Part shown: one piece after another, positions 26,304 to 34,358 of the stretch
Layout of the letters: the number at the start of each line of letters is the position of its first letter
Position numbering within the stretch: the first letter of the stretch is position 1
Assembly: GCA_009926135.1 (NCBI GenBank)
Contig: RFPL01000001.1
Location: 310,001 to 374,000, forward strand
Direction of reading: 5' to 3'
Length of the DNA: 64,000 nucleotides
Source of the DNA: Sphingomonadaceae bacterium
Lineage (GTDB): Bacteria > Pseudomonadota > Alphaproteobacteria > Sphingomonadales > Sphingomonadaceae
Notes under the pieces: generated by a model
The model's input: only the letters and a program-made list of their open reading frames with translations
Databases searched by the model: none
What the model was told of the DNA's origin: nothing
Position numbers and translations under genes: made by a program

Positions 26304-27237
26304 CGCGCAGGGCATATTCCTGCGTGCCGCGGTGGAGCACGTCGTCGACATCGATGATGGCCGAATTGGCATAGGTAAAGCCGGGGCCAAGCGCCCGGTA
26401 GAGCCGGTCGAAATCGCGTTCGACCGTGTCGTGGAAAAGCTCGCCGAAGTTCTCGATCACGAAATAGGTCGGCTGCAGATCGTCGATCACATAGTCGGTC
26501 CGCATTACCCGGTCGACGTTGAGCATGATCCGGTTGGGGCTCTGCGCCTCGACCGAGAAGACCGTTTCGGTCGGGCCGGAAAGGATTCCGGCCCCATAGG
26601 CGCGCAACCCGTCGGCCTCCAGGATCAAACCGAACTCGACCGTGTACCAGTAAAGCGCGCCCAGCGCCTTCAGCCGGTTATAGCGCATCGCCTTCCACCC
26701 GGCGCGGCCATATTCCTGCATGTAATCGGCAAAGACCGGGTCGGTCAGCATCGGCACGTGGCCGAACACATCGTGGAACACGTCCGGTTCCTGAATGTAG
26801 TCAAAGGTCTCACGCGTGCGGATGAAATTGCCGGCCGGGAAGCGGCGGTTGGCGAGGTGCCAGAAGAACACATGGTCCGGGATCAGCATCGGCACCGGCA
26901 CGACCGACCAGCCGGTCAGGCCGCTCAGCTCCTCCGACAACCGCGTGAAATCCGGCACGCCGCCGCGTCCGAGATCAAGCCGCTCCAGCCCCGCCAGAAA
27001 GGCAGTGGCGGCGCGGCCGGGCAGAACCTGCAACTGCCGGGCATAGAGATCGTCCCAGATCGCATGCTCTGCAGCCGTATACTGGCGCTGGGCCGGCTCC
27101 AGCCAGTCCTCCCCGACATGGGAAGGGCGCTGCAGCGGCGCGGTAAACACCTCCGGCCCCGGATCGGGCAGCCGGGCAAAGTCGGTTTCGGAAGAGGCCG
27201 TGCGCGTCAACATGGTTTCGATTGTAACTTCTATCAT
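26272..27237 (-). CDS. phhA: Phenylalanine 4-monooxygenase
   Basis: This monomeric-type bacterial aromatic amino acid hydroxylase, about 321 residues, converts phenylalanine to tyrosine using non-heme iron and a pterin. The iron ligands are H155 and H160 in EPDVFHDVFGHVPML and E201 in YWYTVEFGLI, numbered from the ATG at 27237. A second ATG at 27213 is an equally possible start; neither has a clear ribosome binding site. The final codons and stop belong to a 35-base tandem repeat that continues beyond the gene, so the extreme C-terminus (GGRGSGAKPV) may be a recent addition. Confidence 0.93.
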   Translation of the reverse strand: MIEVTIETMLTRTASSETDFARLPDPGPEVFTAPLQRPSHVGEDWLEPAQRQYTAAEHAIWDDLYARQLQVLPGRAATAFLAGLERLDLGRGGVPDFTRLSEELSGLTGWSVVPVPMLIPDHVFFWHLANRRFPAGNFIRTRETFDYIQEPDVFHDVFGHVPMLTDPVFADYMQEYGRAGWKAMRYNRLKALGALYWYTVEFGLILEADGLRAYGAGILSGPTETVFSVEAQSPNRIMLNVDRVMRTDYVIDDLQPTYFVIENFGELFHDTVERDFDRLYRALGPGFTYANSAIIDVDDVLHRGTQEYALRGGRGSGAKPV

Positions 27238-27323
27238 GTTGACCGGCTGCAATCCAGTCCGTTGCAGCAAGTGATTGCGCCCGAACCGAATGTGGCGCAG
27301 CCTTGCCGAATCGAGGATCCATC

Positions 27324-28103
27324 ATGGCCAAGAAACTGAAGCGTAACGACTATGAAGAGCTGCTTGAGCCTATGGCCGAGGAGCTGGTGGCGATGTCGCG
27401 CTGGGTTGCGGCAACGGGCGCGCGCATTGTCATGCTGCTGGAAGGGCGCGATACGGCGGGCAAGGGTGGGGCGATCAAGGCGCTGTCGGCCCATCTCAAT
27501 CCTCGCCAGTGCCGGGTCGTGGCCCTGCCAAAACCCAGCGAGGTCGAGGCCAGCCAGTGGTACTTCCAGCGCTATGTCACCCATCTGCCGTCGGCGGGCG
27601 AGATCGTCCTGTTCGACCGGTCCTGGTATAACCGAGCCGGGGTCGAGCGGGTGATGGGTTTTGCCAAGCCCGCGCAGGTCTCGGCCTTCCTGAAGGCTGC
27701 GCCCCGGTTTGAGCGGCTGCTGGTCGACGACGGCATCCTGCTGTTCAAGTACTGGCTTGGCTGCGATCAGGCCCAGCAGGAAGAGCGCCTGGCCGAACGG
27801 CTGGCCGATCCGCTGAAGCGCTGGAAGCTCTCGCCAATCGATCTGGCCTCGCGCGACAAGTTCGACGCCTATACCCGGGCACGCGAGGCAATGTTGCGCG
27901 CCACGCACACGCCGCAGGCGCCCTGGACCATCGTGGATTTCAATGACCAGAAGCGCGGGCGGCTGACGCTGATTCGCGACTTCCTGGATCGCTTGCCCGA
28001 TACCGAGCTCGATCCGCCTGAAATTGCCATTCCGCCGCTGGGCCGCGAACCCGCCAGCGAAACCTATGGCGTGCTGGCGCCGCTGCGGCCGTTCAAGCCC
28101 TAA
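27324..28103 (+). CDS. ppk2: Polyphosphate kinase 2 family protein
   Basis: The product, 259 residues, transfers phosphate between polyphosphate and nucleotides. The Walker A motif EGRDTAGKGG is at 40-49, and the Walker B / lid region FDRSWYNRAGVERVMGF follows. The C-terminal RWKLSPIDLASRDKFDAYTRARE is characteristic. Single-domain length and these motifs fit class I PPK2, which phosphorylates nucleoside diphosphates. The start at ATG 27324 has GAGGA upstream. It is divergent from phhA across about 86 bases. Confidence 0.92.
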   Translation: MAKKLKRNDYEELLEPMAEELVAMSRWVAATGARIVMLLEGRDTAGKGGAIKALSAHLNPRQCRVVALPKPSEVEASQWYFQRYVTHLPSAGEIVLFDRSWYNRAGVERVMGFAKPAQVSAFLKAAPRFERLLVDDGILLFKYWLGCDQAQQEERLAERLADPLKRWKLSPIDLASRDKFDAYTRAREAMLRATHTPQAPWTIVDFNDQKRGRLTLIRDFLDRLPDTELDPPEIAIPPLGREPASETYGVLAPLRPFKP

Positions 28104-28228
28104 GCAGAGCCTTGACTTTCAGCTTCGGCTGACGCAATGGCCCGACCTTGAGGGCGGCGCGCGATGTGCCGCCTTGCCAGTTTTAGCGGCCTTGCGGCCG
28201 ATTCGTTGAAAGAACAGGACGCACCGCC

Positions 28229-28396
28229 ATGGCGAAGCCCGCAACCGTCAAGATCCGGCTGGTTTCCACCGCCGAGACCGGCTTCTTCTACGTAACGAAG
28301 AAGAACCCGCGCAACACCACCGAAAAGATGGTGTTCAAGAAGTACGATCCCGTCGTGCGCAAGCACGTCGAGTTCAAGGAAGCCAAGATCAAGTAA
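28229..28396 (+). CDS. rpmG: Ribosomal protein L33 (bL33)
   Basis: A 55-residue protein, too short to stand out as an open frame, starts at ATG 28229 ([29 protein letters not shown]...) and ends in VEFKEAKIK. This is a complete bL33 of the zinc-free type, since the cysteine pairs of the zinc-ribbon form are absent. It is part of the large ribosomal subunit near the E site. An upstream TTGACT at about 28113 could be a -35 element. lolA follows on the same strand. Confidence 0.95.
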   Translation: MAKPATVKIRLVSTAETGFFYVTKKNPRNTTEKMVFKKYDPVVRKHVEFKEAKIK

Positions 28397-28438
28397 GGTT
28401 CACTGGCGGTTCAAGGCCGTGCTGCTAAAAGCGCGGCC

Positions 28439-29074
28439 ATGAACCTCAGAATGACCTTCGGATCGCTTGCAGGTGCCGCCGTTTCGGCGGCGCTTGTCGT
28501 TTCTGCCCCCGCTCCGGTACACGCCCAAGATTCCGCAGACCTCGCCAGCGCGGTAACCGCGCTGCGCGCCATTGCCACCATGCGGGCCGATTTCGTCCAG
28601 GCCGATGCAGGCGGCCAACGGGTCAAGGGCGTGCTGACGCTCAAGCGCCCGGGCCGGATTCGCTTCCAGTACGAAAAGGGCGTGCCGATGCTGGTCGTCT
28701 CGGACGGCAGCGCCCTCACTTTCGTCGATTACGAAGTCCGCCAGGTCCAGCGCTGGCCGATTCGGAACAGCCCGCTTGGCGCGCTGCTCGATCCCAGCCG
28801 CGATATTGGCAAGTACGGACGGGTCATGCCGACCGGCAGTGACCGAATCGTCAGCATCGAAGTGCGCGACAAGGCCCGGCCCGAATATGGCGTGATAACC
28901 CTGGTCTTCACCCGCAAGGGCGAAGCGCCTGGCGGGCTTGAGCTATCAAGCTGGGCCGCGCTCGACTCGCAGAAGCGCCGGACCATCGTCACCCTGTCGA
29001 ATCAGCAGTATGGTCTGCCGGTCCCGGACAACACTTTCCGCTACAACGATCCGCGCGCGCCCATTCGTCGATGA
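28439..29074 (+). CDS. lolA: LolA-like outer membrane lipoprotein carrier
   Basis: This exported protein of 211 residues has a signal peptide ending at VHAQ-DS near residue 30. The mature part has the LolA pattern: MRADFVQ, GVLTLKRPGRIRFQYEKG, a DGSALTFVDYEVRQVQRWP strand, and a C-terminal YGLPVPDNTFRYNDPR. LolA carries lipoproteins across the periplasm from LolCDE to LolB, downstream of Lnt (encoded at 14316). The C-terminal region matches the family, though alphaproteobacterial LolA is divergent. A structured non-coding stretch follows. Confidence 0.87.
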   Translation: MNLRMTFGSLAGAAVSAALVVSAPAPVHAQDSADLASAVTALRAIATMRADFVQADAGGQRVKGVLTLKRPGRIRFQYEKGVPMLVVSDGSALTFVDYEVRQVQRWPIRNSPLGALLDPSRDIGKYGRVMPTGSDRIVSIEVRDKARPEYGVITLVFTRKGEAPGGLELSSWAALDSQKRRTIVTLSNQQYGLPVPDNTFRYNDPRAPIRR

Positions 29075-29264
29075 GATTCAACGGCCCGTCGCGGGTTGTG
29101 CTGTCCCTGCGACAAATGGCGACAGTTGCCTGACGATTGTTCATGGGCCAGCAAGCCGAAAGGGCCTAGAACAGTTCTCGACGGCGCGGCTTGAGACGGG
29201 TTTCCCCCCTGTTGCCCAAGTCTCCTGTAGGCTTCGCCGTTAAAGCGTGACGAACGCACCAAGG

Positions 29265-29300
29265 AACCCTCGGTCCAATGCCCCCGGACCGAGGGTTTTT
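29265..29300 (+). terminator. Strong Rho-independent terminator
   Basis: AACCCTCGGTCC (29265-29276) pairs fully with GGACCGAGGGTT (29286-29297) across a nine-base loop and runs into a T-stretch ending at 29300. It ends plus-strand transcription about 190 bases after lolA. Confidence 0.93.
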
Positions 29301-29445
29301 GCGTTATGGCGCTGGATTGCCTGAAGCCGGGCTACGAACGGCATCGCGCTGCGCTTCCGGTGCTCACGACCAACAGGTCGCTGCGCGCCGGTACTCGCGC
29401 AACGCCATTCTCGCTCCGGCTTGAGCCAATCCAGCACCACAACGC
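29301..29445. repeat. 145-base imperfect inverted repeat (MITE- or REP-like)
   Basis: The 30-base left arm (29301-29330) and the reverse complement of the right arm (29416-29445) agree at 26 of 30 positions. Pairing continues more loosely inward to a central CGACC-AACA-GGTCG hairpin at 29367-29380. Both centres coincide at about 29373, so the whole segment is one long cruciform-capable unit. Both strands read short open frames beginning with related sequences (MALDCLKP and MVLDWLKP), as expected for an inverted duplication rather than genes. No target-site duplication was confirmed. Confidence 0.75.
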
Positions 29446-29463
29446 GGCCGTGCTAGAAGCCCA

Positions 29464-29495
29464 CTCCCCTTCAGGGGAGGGGTTTGGGGTGGGGG
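29464..29495. repeat. Short CTCCCC/GGGGAG hairpin with G-rich tail
   Basis: CTCCCC (29464-29469) and GGGGAG (29474-29479) flank TTCA, followed by a G-rich GGTTTGGGGTGGGGG tail. The look is that of the dispersed GC-rich palindromes found between genes in alphaproteobacteria. Only one copy is in this window. Confidence 0.5.
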
Positions 29496-29559
29496 CGGTC
29501 AAGGACCACCTGTCCCACCACCCTTGCCGCCCTGTCGCATCGCACCTAAAGCCCAGTGC

Positions 29560-30351
29560 ATGGTCTCTATCGCCACCTGGAACATCAATTCCGTCCGTCT
29601 GCGCGCCGATCAGGTGGTGCGGTTCCTGAGCGAGCAGGGGCCCGACGTGCTCTGCCTGCAAGAGATCAAGTGCGCTGAGCACCTGTTCCCGCACGAGGTG
29701 TTCGAGGCCGCTGGTTATACCCACCGCGTTGTCCATGGGCAGAAGGGCTATCACGGCGTCGCCACGGTCAGCCGGATCCCGCTGCGCGAATTCGGGCGGC
29801 ACGACTGGCAGGACAATGGCGAGGCCCGGCATATCGGGGTCGAACTGCTTGGACCTGGCCAGGGCCTGGTGCTGGAGAATGTCTATATCCCCGCTGGGGG
29901 CGATATCCCTGACCGCGCGGCGAACCCCAAGTTCGGCCAGAAGCTCGACTTTCTGGAGCGGATGACGCGCTGGGCTGACAAGCTGGACCGCCCGACCCTG
30001 ATCGTCGGCGATTTCAACATCGCCCCGCTCGACTGCGATGTTTATGACCACAAGGCGCTGCTCAAGGTCGTCAGCCACACGCCCATTGAAATCGAGGCGC
30101 TGTATCGGTTTCGCGATGCCCACGGCTGGGTCGATCTGGGGCGCAAGCACATCCCCGCGCCAGAGCGAAACTGGTCGTGGTGGTCGTACCGCACCTACTG
30201 GCAGGAAAAGGATCGCGGCCGCCGGCTCGACCACATGTGGGCCTCGCCCGAACTGGCGGCGCAATCGGTCAGCCACCGCTTTGTCGAGGAAACCCGCCGC
30301 TGGGAGCAGCCCAGCGACCATGTGCCGCTGATTACGGAGTTTGCCCTTTGA
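29560..30351 (+). CDS. xth: Exodeoxyribonuclease III
   Basis: The product, 263 residues, is an endonuclease/exonuclease/phosphatase-family enzyme that cleaves at abasic sites and degrades 3' ends during base-excision repair. It begins MVSIATWNINSVR (ATG 29560) and shows LCLQEIKC with the metal-binding Glu, LIVGDFNIAPLDCDVYD with catalytic Asp/Asn, and C-terminal RRLDHMWAS and PSDHVPL with the catalytic His. The ribA start codon TTG overlaps its stop by four bases. Confidence 0.94.
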   Translation: MVSIATWNINSVRLRADQVVRFLSEQGPDVLCLQEIKCAEHLFPHEVFEAAGYTHRVVHGQKGYHGVATVSRIPLREFGRHDWQDNGEARHIGVELLGPGQGLVLENVYIPAGGDIPDRAANPKFGQKLDFLERMTRWADKLDRPTLIVGDFNIAPLDCDVYDHKALLKVVSHTPIEIEALYRFRDAHGWVDLGRKHIPAPERNWSWWSYRTYWQEKDRGRRLDHMWASPELAAQSVSHRFVEETRRWEQPSDHVPLITEFAL

Positions 30352-31400
30352 GGGCGACCCGCCGTGTCGCCCTGGCGCTCGATGCGCTGCGCCACGGCTG
30401 GCCGATCGAGGTCGATGGCGTGCTGCGCCTGTTGCCCGCCGAAACCGGCTTTGGCCCGGATGTCACCGCTCCGCGCCTGCTGATCTCTGCCGCCCGGGCA
30501 GTGACCCTGAAACTGGCTAACCAGCGCGAGGCCGCCGTCCCCGAAGCGCCGGTGCTGATCCGGGGGGCAGAGCCCTTCACGCTGCCCGCGGCAAGGGTGC
30601 TGGCCGATCCGGCCGAGGATCTCAACTGGCCAATGAAGGGCCCGTTCGTGGCCGAGCATATCGACCACCAGCGCGCCACCGAAACCGCGCTGTCGCTGGC
30701 CCGGCTGGCCGGGATCCTGCCCGCCTTCCTGGTCGATCCCGATGGCGCGGGTGAGGCCCAGCCGGTCTCGTCAGGCGATCTGGCCGAATTCAGCGATCCC
30801 CGCCACCTTGCCATTGCAACCCGTGCCCGCTTGCCGATCGCAGCGGCCGAGGATGCGGAGATTGTGGCTTTCCGCTCGGCCGATGACCTGCGTGAACATA
30901 TTGCGCTGGTGATTGGCCAGCAAAATGCCGATCGTGCGCCGTTGGTCCGGTTGCACTCGGAATGCCTTACGGGCGACATCCTCGGCAGCCTGAAATGCGA
31001 TTGCGGGCCGCAGCTTGATGCCGCGCTGCGCGCCATGGCCGAGGAGACCAAGTCCGGCGGCTGGGGGGTGCTGCTCTACCTGCGCCAGGAAGGACGCGGG
31101 ATTGGCCTGGTCAACAAGCTGCGCGCTTACCAGCTTCAGGACCAGGGCTTCGATACGGTCGACGCCAACAACCGGCTGGGCTTGCCGACCGAGGCGCGCG
31201 ACTTTCCCGTCGCCGCGCGGATGCTGCAGCTGCTGGGGGTCGGACCGATCCGGTTGATGACCAACAACCCGGCGAAGGTCGAAGCGTTAGCGGCGGCCGG
31301 AGTGACAGTGGCCGAACGCGTGCCGCACCAGCTTCCGCCCAACCCGCACAATGCCCGGTATCTCGATACCAAGCGCGACCGGACCGGGCACCTGCTTTAA
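30348..31400 (+). CDS. ribA: GTP cyclohydrolase II with N-terminal extension
   Basis: This 350-residue enzyme opens the GTP ring to begin riboflavin synthesis. The zinc-binding cysteines C206, C217 and C219 lie in SECLTGDILGSLKCDCG, and RQEGRGIGLVNKLRAYQLQD is the catalytic core. About 150 residues precede that domain; the segment VALALDALRHGWPIEVDG recalls the start of the DHBP synthase domain but lacks its acidic catalytic loop. Start is TTG at 30348, overlapping the xth stop. The stop overlaps that of the convergent beta-helix gene. Confidence 0.93.
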   Translation: MRATRRVALALDALRHGWPIEVDGVLRLLPAETGFGPDVTAPRLLISAARAVTLKLANQREAAVPEAPVLIRGAEPFTLPAARVLADPAEDLNWPMKGPFVAEHIDHQRATETALSLARLAGILPAFLVDPDGAGEAQPVSSGDLAEFSDPRHLAIATRARLPIAAAEDAEIVAFRSADDLREHIALVIGQQNADRAPLVRLHSECLTGDILGSLKCDCGPQLDAALRAMAEETKSGGWGVLLYLRQEGRGIGLVNKLRAYQLQDQGFDTVDANNRLGLPTEARDFPVAARMLQLLGVGPIRLMTNNPAKVEALAAAGVTVAERVPHQLPPNPHNARYLDTKRDRTGHLL

Positions 31401-32350
31401 CGGCGGTCAGTGCGCTTGAGGCCCGGGGCCAGGCGGTTCGCGCCAATCTGCACCGGTTCATCGGTCCAGTTGGCGACGAAGGTACTGGTGCGGCTGACGC
31501 CAGGGGCAAAGCGGGCGTCGTTGTCCTCGATCACCAGTCCGGCCGAACTGTACTGCCGGCCTTCCGGCGCGACGGTGATGAAAGCGGACCAGTTTTCCTT
31601 GTCCTGACCTTGCACGAACCAGTTGTTGGCGATCCGGCCCGAGGCACCGCCGGGTAGGTCGATCATGTAATTGGTGCCGCGCCCGCCCGAATCGTCGAAG
31701 CTGTTGCCAACAATCTCGACCGCGCGGCTGCGGCTTTTGGCATAGTGCCCACCGCGACCCTCTTCGAACCGGCTGCGGGTAATCGAGACCGACCCATAGT
31801 CGCCGATGTAGATTGAATGGGCACAGCCGCCCGGGCCTTCACAGGTGCCGAGACGCGTGAAGGTCGACTTGTCGATCGAGATGCGTGATTTCGGATCGAT
31901 CCCGCCGAGGATGCCCTGCTGGCTGTCGCGGAACCACGATTGCGAAACTTCCAGATTGCCCAGCTCGATCCGGATGCCGACCCCGTTGAAATCGTTGACC
32001 CGGATGTTGGTGAAGACCAGCCCTTCGACGCGGGCATTATCGCCGCGCAGCACCAGCACGCCCTTGCCCTCGCAGGCCACGCCGTCGAAGATTGCCTGGC
32101 CCGGCGTTTCGGCCTGATAAGTGATCGACCCGGCGCCTTGGACCGCGCAATCGGCGTGGCGACCATTGGCGATGCGGATCGTGCCAGTACCGCCGCCGAT
32201 CGCCTGAACCGCTTCCTGCAGACGGGTAAAACGTTGGCCGGTTTCGACCACGGTATAGGGCGTGAAGTTCTGCGCGCTGGCGAGCGAAACCGGCAAGGTC
32301 AGGCTGGCGAGGGCCGAGAGGGCAAGGCTCAGGCGGGCATTCTTTTCCAT
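31397..32350 (-). CDS. Secreted right-handed beta-helix repeat protein
   Basis: The protein has 317 residues and a signal peptide (MEKNARLSLALSALASLTLPVSLASAQ). Repeated short strands with asparagine and hydrophobic stacks, such as RGDNARVEGLVFTNIRVNDFNGVGIRI, VSQSWFRDSQQGIL and VEIVGNSFDDSGGRGTNYMI, suit a parallel beta-helix of the pectate-lyase-like fold. Catalytic residues of a known lyase are not recognised. It is probably a periplasmic or secreted carbohydrate-related or structural protein of unknown function. Confidence 0.75.
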   Translation of the reverse strand: MEKNARLSLALSALASLTLPVSLASAQNFTPYTVVETGQRFTRLQEAVQAIGGGTGTIRIANGRHADCAVQGAGSITYQAETPGQAIFDGVACEGKGVLVLRGDNARVEGLVFTNIRVNDFNGVGIRIELGNLEVSQSWFRDSQQGILGGIDPKSRISIDKSTFTRLGTCEGPGGCAHSIYIGDYGSVSITRSRFEEGRGGHYAKSRSRAVEIVGNSFDDSGGRGTNYMIDLPGGASGRIANNWFVQGQDKENWSAFITVAPEGRQYSSAGLVIEDNDARFAPGVSRTSTFVANWTDEPVQIGANRLAPGLKRTDRR

Positions 32351-32396
32351 GCCCGCAGCCTAACCTGGCCCCGGTTAAGATCGCGCAAAGGCGCGA

Positions 32397-32654
32397 CTAA
32401 TCGCGCCTGCCGCCGCGCCACTTCCATCCGCCTTCGGTGCGCTTGTGGGCCAGCGCGACAAAGGCGGCCGTTGCGACCAGGAACAGCACGGCGCCAATCC
32501 CTCTGACGCGCCCGTCCGTCTGGTGATCAAGCCAGGCTACCACCGCGATCACCGCGACATAACCTGCCAGTAGCGCCCAGCCCTGCCAGGCGATGGGCAG
32601 GCCGGCGCCATAGCCGAATCGTTTCGCGGCGAACCATGGATTTGGCTCATTCAT
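32397..32654 (-). CDS. Small membrane protein of the SPFH operon
   Basis: The protein has 85 residues and two hydrophobic segments (about 24-41 and 52-69). It has a distinctive N-terminus [22 protein letters not shown] and a basic tail [15 protein letters not shown]. Function is unknown. Its first 8 bases overlap the end of the ribbon-helix-helix gene, so it is the third gene of an SPFH/RHH/membrane protein operon. A link to membrane-domain organisation is inferred only from that context. Confidence 0.75.
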   Translation of the reverse strand: MNEPNPWFAAKRFGYGAGLPIAWQGWALLAGYVAVIAVVAWLDHQTDGRVRGIGAVLFLVATAAFVALAHKRTEGGWKWRGGRRD

Positions 32655-32856
32655 CGGTCTTCTCCTTGGGTGGGCGTCCGCGCCGCGCCAGCTGGGCGGG
32701 CGAGACCTTTATGCCGCGCCGCGCCAGTGCCTCGCGCAGCAGCACTTCGATCTGCGCGTTGACCGAGCGCAAGTCAGCCGCTGCAGCCCGCTCCAGCGCC
32801 GCGTAGAGCGCCGGATCGAGCCGCAGGGGGAATGACTTTTTGGACGCGATGGACAT
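32647..32856 (-). CDS. Arc-like ribbon-helix-helix DNA-binding protein
   Basis: The 69-residue protein [44 protein letters not shown] has a beta strand followed by two helices, the Arc/MetJ ribbon-helix-helix fold. A basic tail (RRGRPPKEK) ends in an AT-hook-like RGRPP that may add DNA contacts. It lies between the SPFH gene (9-base gap) and the small membrane protein gene (8-base overlap). Autoregulation through ATATC repeats upstream of the operon is likely but inferred. A toxin partner is not evident. Confidence 0.8.
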   Translation of the reverse strand: MSIASKKSFPLRLDPALYAALERAAAADLRSVNAQIEVLLREALARRGIKVSPAQLARRGRPPKEKTDE

Positions 32857-32865
32857 GGTGTGAGG

Positions 32866-33774
32866 TCAGTAGAGGCTGCCCGTGTTGACGACCGGCTGGG
32901 TATCCCGCTCACCGCAGAGCACGACCATCAGGTTGGACACCATCGCCGCCTTGCGCTCGTCATCCAGCTCGACCACGCCCTTCTCGGACAGCATGGCCAG
33001 CGCCATGTCGACCATCCCGACCGCGCCTTCGACCAGCGTCTTGCGCGCAGCCACCACGGCTTCGGCTTGCTGGCGGCGCAACATTGCCCCGGCGATTTCC
33101 TGGGCATAGGCGAGGTGGGTGAAGCCGCACTCGTCGACCGTGATCCCGGCCATCTGCAACCGCGCGATCAGTTCCTTGCGCAGCTCCACGCCAACCTCGT
33201 CATGATTGCCGCGCAGGGTGATCTCGGCATGGGCGAAGTCGTCATAGGGATAGCGCGAGCCGATCGTGCGGACCGCCGCTTCGATCTGGACCATGACGAA
33301 GGCCTTGTAGTCATCCACGTCATAGAGCGCCTGGGCGGTATCGACCACGCGCCAGACGACTTGCGCGGCCATCTCGATCGGGTTGCCGCGCAGATCGTTG
33401 ACCTTGATCTTGTCCGACACCAGGTTGTTGGCGCGGACCGAGATCTTGGTCTTGCCCATCCATGGCCAGACCCAGCGCAGCCCGTGATTGCGATCGGTAC
33501 CGCGATAGGCCCCGAACAGGGTGATCGCGGCGGCCTGGTTCGGCTGGACCATGTAGAATCCGCTGGCGAGGATGACCAGCAAGGTCATGGCCACGCCGGT
33601 GGAAACCACGAAGCCGAAGACCTCGCTCTCTTCAGGCTGGCCGCCGGCGAAATTGACGATCCGCCAGATCGTCAGGCTGAGCAGGACAAGGAAGGCAATC
33701 AGGATAAGGTAGCCGCTGGTGCTCCAGGCGCGGGTTTCGCGGCTGATGGCCATCGGCGTGTGCGTTTCGGACAT
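32866..33774 (-). CDS. SPFH domain (stomatin/prohibitin-like) membrane protein
   Basis: The protein has 302 residues. Two N-terminal membrane helices (about 22-41 and 57-78) precede the SPFH domain, which opens with [22 protein letters not shown] and continues to [30 protein letters not shown] helical coiled region around [27 protein letters not shown] closes it. Such proteins form oligomeric scaffolds at membrane microdomains, often alongside membrane proteases. The operon continues with an RHH regulator and a small membrane protein. Confidence 0.9.
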   Translation of the reverse strand: MSETHTPMAISRETRAWSTSGYLILIAFLVLLSLTIWRIVNFAGGQPEESEVFGFVVSTGVAMTLLVILASGFYMVQPNQAAAITLFGAYRGTDRNHGLRWVWPWMGKTKISVRANNLVSDKIKVNDLRGNPIEMAAQVVWRVVDTAQALYDVDDYKAFVMVQIEAAVRTIGSRYPYDDFAHAEITLRGNHDEVGVELRKELIARLQMAGITVDECGFTHLAYAQEIAGAMLRRQQAEAVVAARKTLVEGAVGMVDMALAMLSEKGVVELDDERKAAMVSNLMVVLCGERDTQPVVNTGSLY

Positions 33775-34092
33775 GGTAGTGACCCCTGAAAAACTGATAT
33801 CACATTAATATCGTGATTCGCGGTTCCGTCAAGCGGTTGTGATGGGCCGAAAAATCAGGCTTGAAATGCGAGCGAATCAGTCTTAAAAACAATTCTGCGG
33901 GACCGGGCCCCTCTGGCGCGGCGCACTGGCACTATCCCCCCTTCCCAGCCAGGGCGCTACGTGATGTCGGACCGCATCGGATGAAGCCGATGCCTAGGGT
34001 CCGGACAACTTGTCCCCCCATCCCAAGGAACCTGGGCTCCAGGCTCGGCTCATCCGATCGAACTCAATCCGTTCGATAAGGGAGCTTATGTC
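33775..34092. other. Gene-free region between SPFH and DUF465 genes
   Basis: The 318 bases carry promoters for two diverging genes. Near the SPFH gene lie two ATATC direct repeats and an ATCAC/GTGAT inverted repeat (33797-33817). An AGGGAG ribosome binding site sits at 34079-34084 before the DUF465 gene. Nothing else is recognised in between. Confidence 0.5.
33797..33817. promoter_or_regulatory. Candidate operator of the SPFH/RHH operon
   Basis: ATATC occurs at 33797 and again at 33808, an 11-base (one helical turn) spacing. The segment also reads ATCAC-N9-GTGAT as an inverted repeat (33799-33817). It lies 23-43 bases before the SPFH start. Ribbon-helix-helix dimers commonly bind tandem half-sites one turn apart, and the operon encodes one. 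Confidence 0.5.
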
Positions 34093-34269
34093 ATGTCTGA
34101 CCGTGTATTCCGCCTGATGGAACGCCATCAGAAGCTGGATGAAGCCCTGCGCCTGGCGCAGCGGCGCATGGCGCGCGATCCGTTCGAGATCGTCCGCCTG
34201 AAGAAACTCAAGCTGGCGATCAAGGATCGGATGATGCGGTTGCTGCGCCGTCCGCACACCTCCGGATAA
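34093..34269 (+). CDS. DUF465 (YdcH-type) small protein
   Basis: A 58-residue protein starts at ATG 34093 with an AGGGAG ribosome binding site eight bases upstream. It reads MSDRVFRLMERHQKLDEALR... and LKKLKLAIKDRMMRLLRR, the two-helix hairpin pattern of DUF465. An alternative ATG at 34088 is in another frame and has no similarity. The function of this family is not known. It is monocistronic, ended by a strong terminator at 34293-34337. Confidence 0.85.
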   Translation: MSDRVFRLMERHQKLDEALRLAQRRMARDPFEIVRLKKLKLAIKDRMMRLLRRPHTSG

Positions 34270-34292
34270 CAGCCAAGAAACCACTTACCTCC

Positions 34293-34337
34293 GCGCCGGA
34301 GCAGGGTCAGTCCCCTTGCTCCGGCGCACCTTTTTTT
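34293..34337 (+). terminator. Rho-independent terminator after the DUF465 gene
   Basis: GCGCCGGAGCA (34293-34303) and TGCTCCGGCGC (34317-34327) form an 11-base-pair stem, extended by GGG/CCC with one bulged T. It is followed by CACC and seven T's. It separates the DUF465 gene from the TerC-family gene. Confidence 0.92.
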
Positions 34338-34358
34338 GATTTTCAGGGGCACTGATAC

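Larger units (their letters stand above)
29075..29559. other. Gene-free region between lolA and xth, with structure and repeats
   Basis: These 485 bases hold no supported protein gene. From 29075 to 29264 there are several potential stem-loops: CTGTC/GACAG around 29100; TGTTC near 29140 with GAACA near 29170; and GGC-TTC-GCC near 29231. This part ends in a strong plus-strand terminator (29265-29300). Directly after it comes a 145-base long inverted repeat (29301-29445), then a GC-rich short hairpin with G-rich tail (29464-29495). The first part may be a structured RNA or a long lolA 3' untranslated region. Confidence 0.6.

Noticed and set aside
29240..29629. Short open frames on both strands beginning MALDCLKP and MVLDWLKP
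   Set aside because: They arise from the two arms of an inverted repeat and cross its hairpin; not genes.
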